Source of the DNA: JAGOBX01 sp017999075 [NCBI: Candidatus Babelota bacterium]
GTDB taxonomy: Bacteria > JAGOBX01
Direction of reading: 5' to 3'
Assembly: GCA_017999075.1 (NCBI GenBank)
Contig: JAGOBX010000243.1
Coordinates: 1-6,019 of the forward strand
Length of the DNA stretch: 6,019 nucleotides
Shown here: positions 5,785 through 6,019 of the stretch, piece after piece
How positions within the stretch are numbered: the stretch's first letter is position 1
How the letters are laid out: the number at the start of each line of letters is the position of its first letter
Notes under the pieces: model-generated
Told to the model about the DNA's origin: nothing
Seen by the model: the letters and a program-made list of their open reading frames with translations, nothing else
Databases searched by the model: none
Made by a program: the position numbers and the translations under genes

Positions 5785-6019
5785 TTAATACCTTCCTCTT
5801 GGCGTATAATGTGTATGTAAAAATTTATGTGATATTTTGCTGTTAGGACATTCAAAAAATTCTTCGTAAATCTGTTTTATTTCAGGATTTTCGTGTGATT
5901 TTCTTAATGACAGTAATTCGTCTTCTGAATAAATAGCTTTTGCTCTTGCGTCTCTTACAGCAGGATTTGTGGGTATAGGTTGACCCCCTCCGCCAAGGCA
6001 ACCGCCGGGACACGCCATA
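5785..6019 (-). CDS. [FeFe]-hydrogenase catalytic subunit, C-terminal fragment (5' end outside window)
   Basis: Only the last 78 codons are present. The visible product starts inside the third H-cluster motif, MACPGGCLGGGGQP. The first Cys binds the [4Fe-4S] subcluster, and the second bridges it to the binuclear iron site, as in Clostridium CpI. The ATG at 6016-6018 encodes the internal Met of that motif and is not a start. The rest is the iron-hydrogenase small-subunit domain, fused as in group A enzymes: R-A-K-A-I-Y-x-x-D, LRKSHENPEIKQIYEEF and ISHKFLHTHYTPRGRY. This C-terminal stretch wraps around the H-cluster domain. The enzyme reduces protons to H2 or oxidises H2. Whether it is monomeric, an NADH-linked HndD/HymC type or electron-bifurcating depends on the unseen N-terminal clusters and neighbours. 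The gene converges on pdxJ and belongs to a separate transcription unit. The family call is secure; the subtype is not. Confidence 0.93.
   Translation of the reverse strand, partial: MACPGGCLGGGGQPIPTNPAVRDARAKAIYSEDELLSLRKSHENPEIKQIYEEFFECPNSKISHKFLHTHYTPRGRY

Noticed and set aside
6016-6018. ATG on the - strand as the start of a small 77-residue protein
   Set aside because: The Met is the internal residue of the H-cluster motif MACPGGC; the gene continues past the window edge.
1-6019. Mobile element, CRISPR array, tRNA or rRNA
   Set aside because: I saw no transposase or integrase, no regularly spaced repeats, no tRNA-like cloverleaf and no conserved rRNA segments on either strand.

Overview
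The window is AT-rich, densely coded bacterial DNA. Five genes on the + strand (two signalling-type or unknown genes, a secreted protease, gcvH and pdxJ) run toward the 3' end of an [FeFe]-hydrogenase gene on the - strand. A 19-bp hairpin separates the converging genes. The hydrogenase points to an anaerobic, probably hydrogen-producing fermenter. The protease carries an N-terminal signal peptide and a C-terminal FlgD-like/sorting-type beta domain of the kind common in Elusimicrobiota, WOR-3-like and Bacteroidota/FCB lineages. Together with low G+C this makes an Elusimicrobiota-like or similar Gram-negative anaerobe a reasonable guess. No rRNA or other marker is present, so this placement is weak.

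Layout. Bases 2-616 hold the 3' part of an unknown gene that is open at the window edge; its product has a Lys/Ser-rich linker followed by a coiled coil. Bases 648-1826 encode a protein with two cyclic-nucleotide-binding (cNMP) folds and no DNA-binding domain. Bases 1859-4420 encode a large secreted M6-type zinc metalloprotease. These three genes lie 31-32 bases apart with no terminator between them, so they may form one transcript. After a 99-base gap comes gcvH (corrected start 4520), which has a strong ribosome binding site. pdxJ (probable GTG start 4929) follows closely. A probable bidirectional terminator (5720-5760) is followed by the C-terminal end of an H-cluster [FeFe] hydrogenase on the - strand (5785 to beyond 6019).

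How the genes may work together. GcvH is the lipoyl carrier of glycine cleavage, and PdxJ makes the pyridoxine 5'-phosphate that becomes PLP, the cofactor of the glycine decarboxylase GcvP. Their adjacency therefore has a metabolic logic. The cNMP-fold protein upstream of the protease could belong to a regulatory or structural pair with the coiled-coil protein, but nothing in the sequence proves this. I found no mobile element, CRISPR array, tRNA or rRNA. The least ordinary parts are the tandem cNMP-fold protein with its coiled-coil neighbour, and three 9-base homopolymers packed into the protease signal-peptide region.
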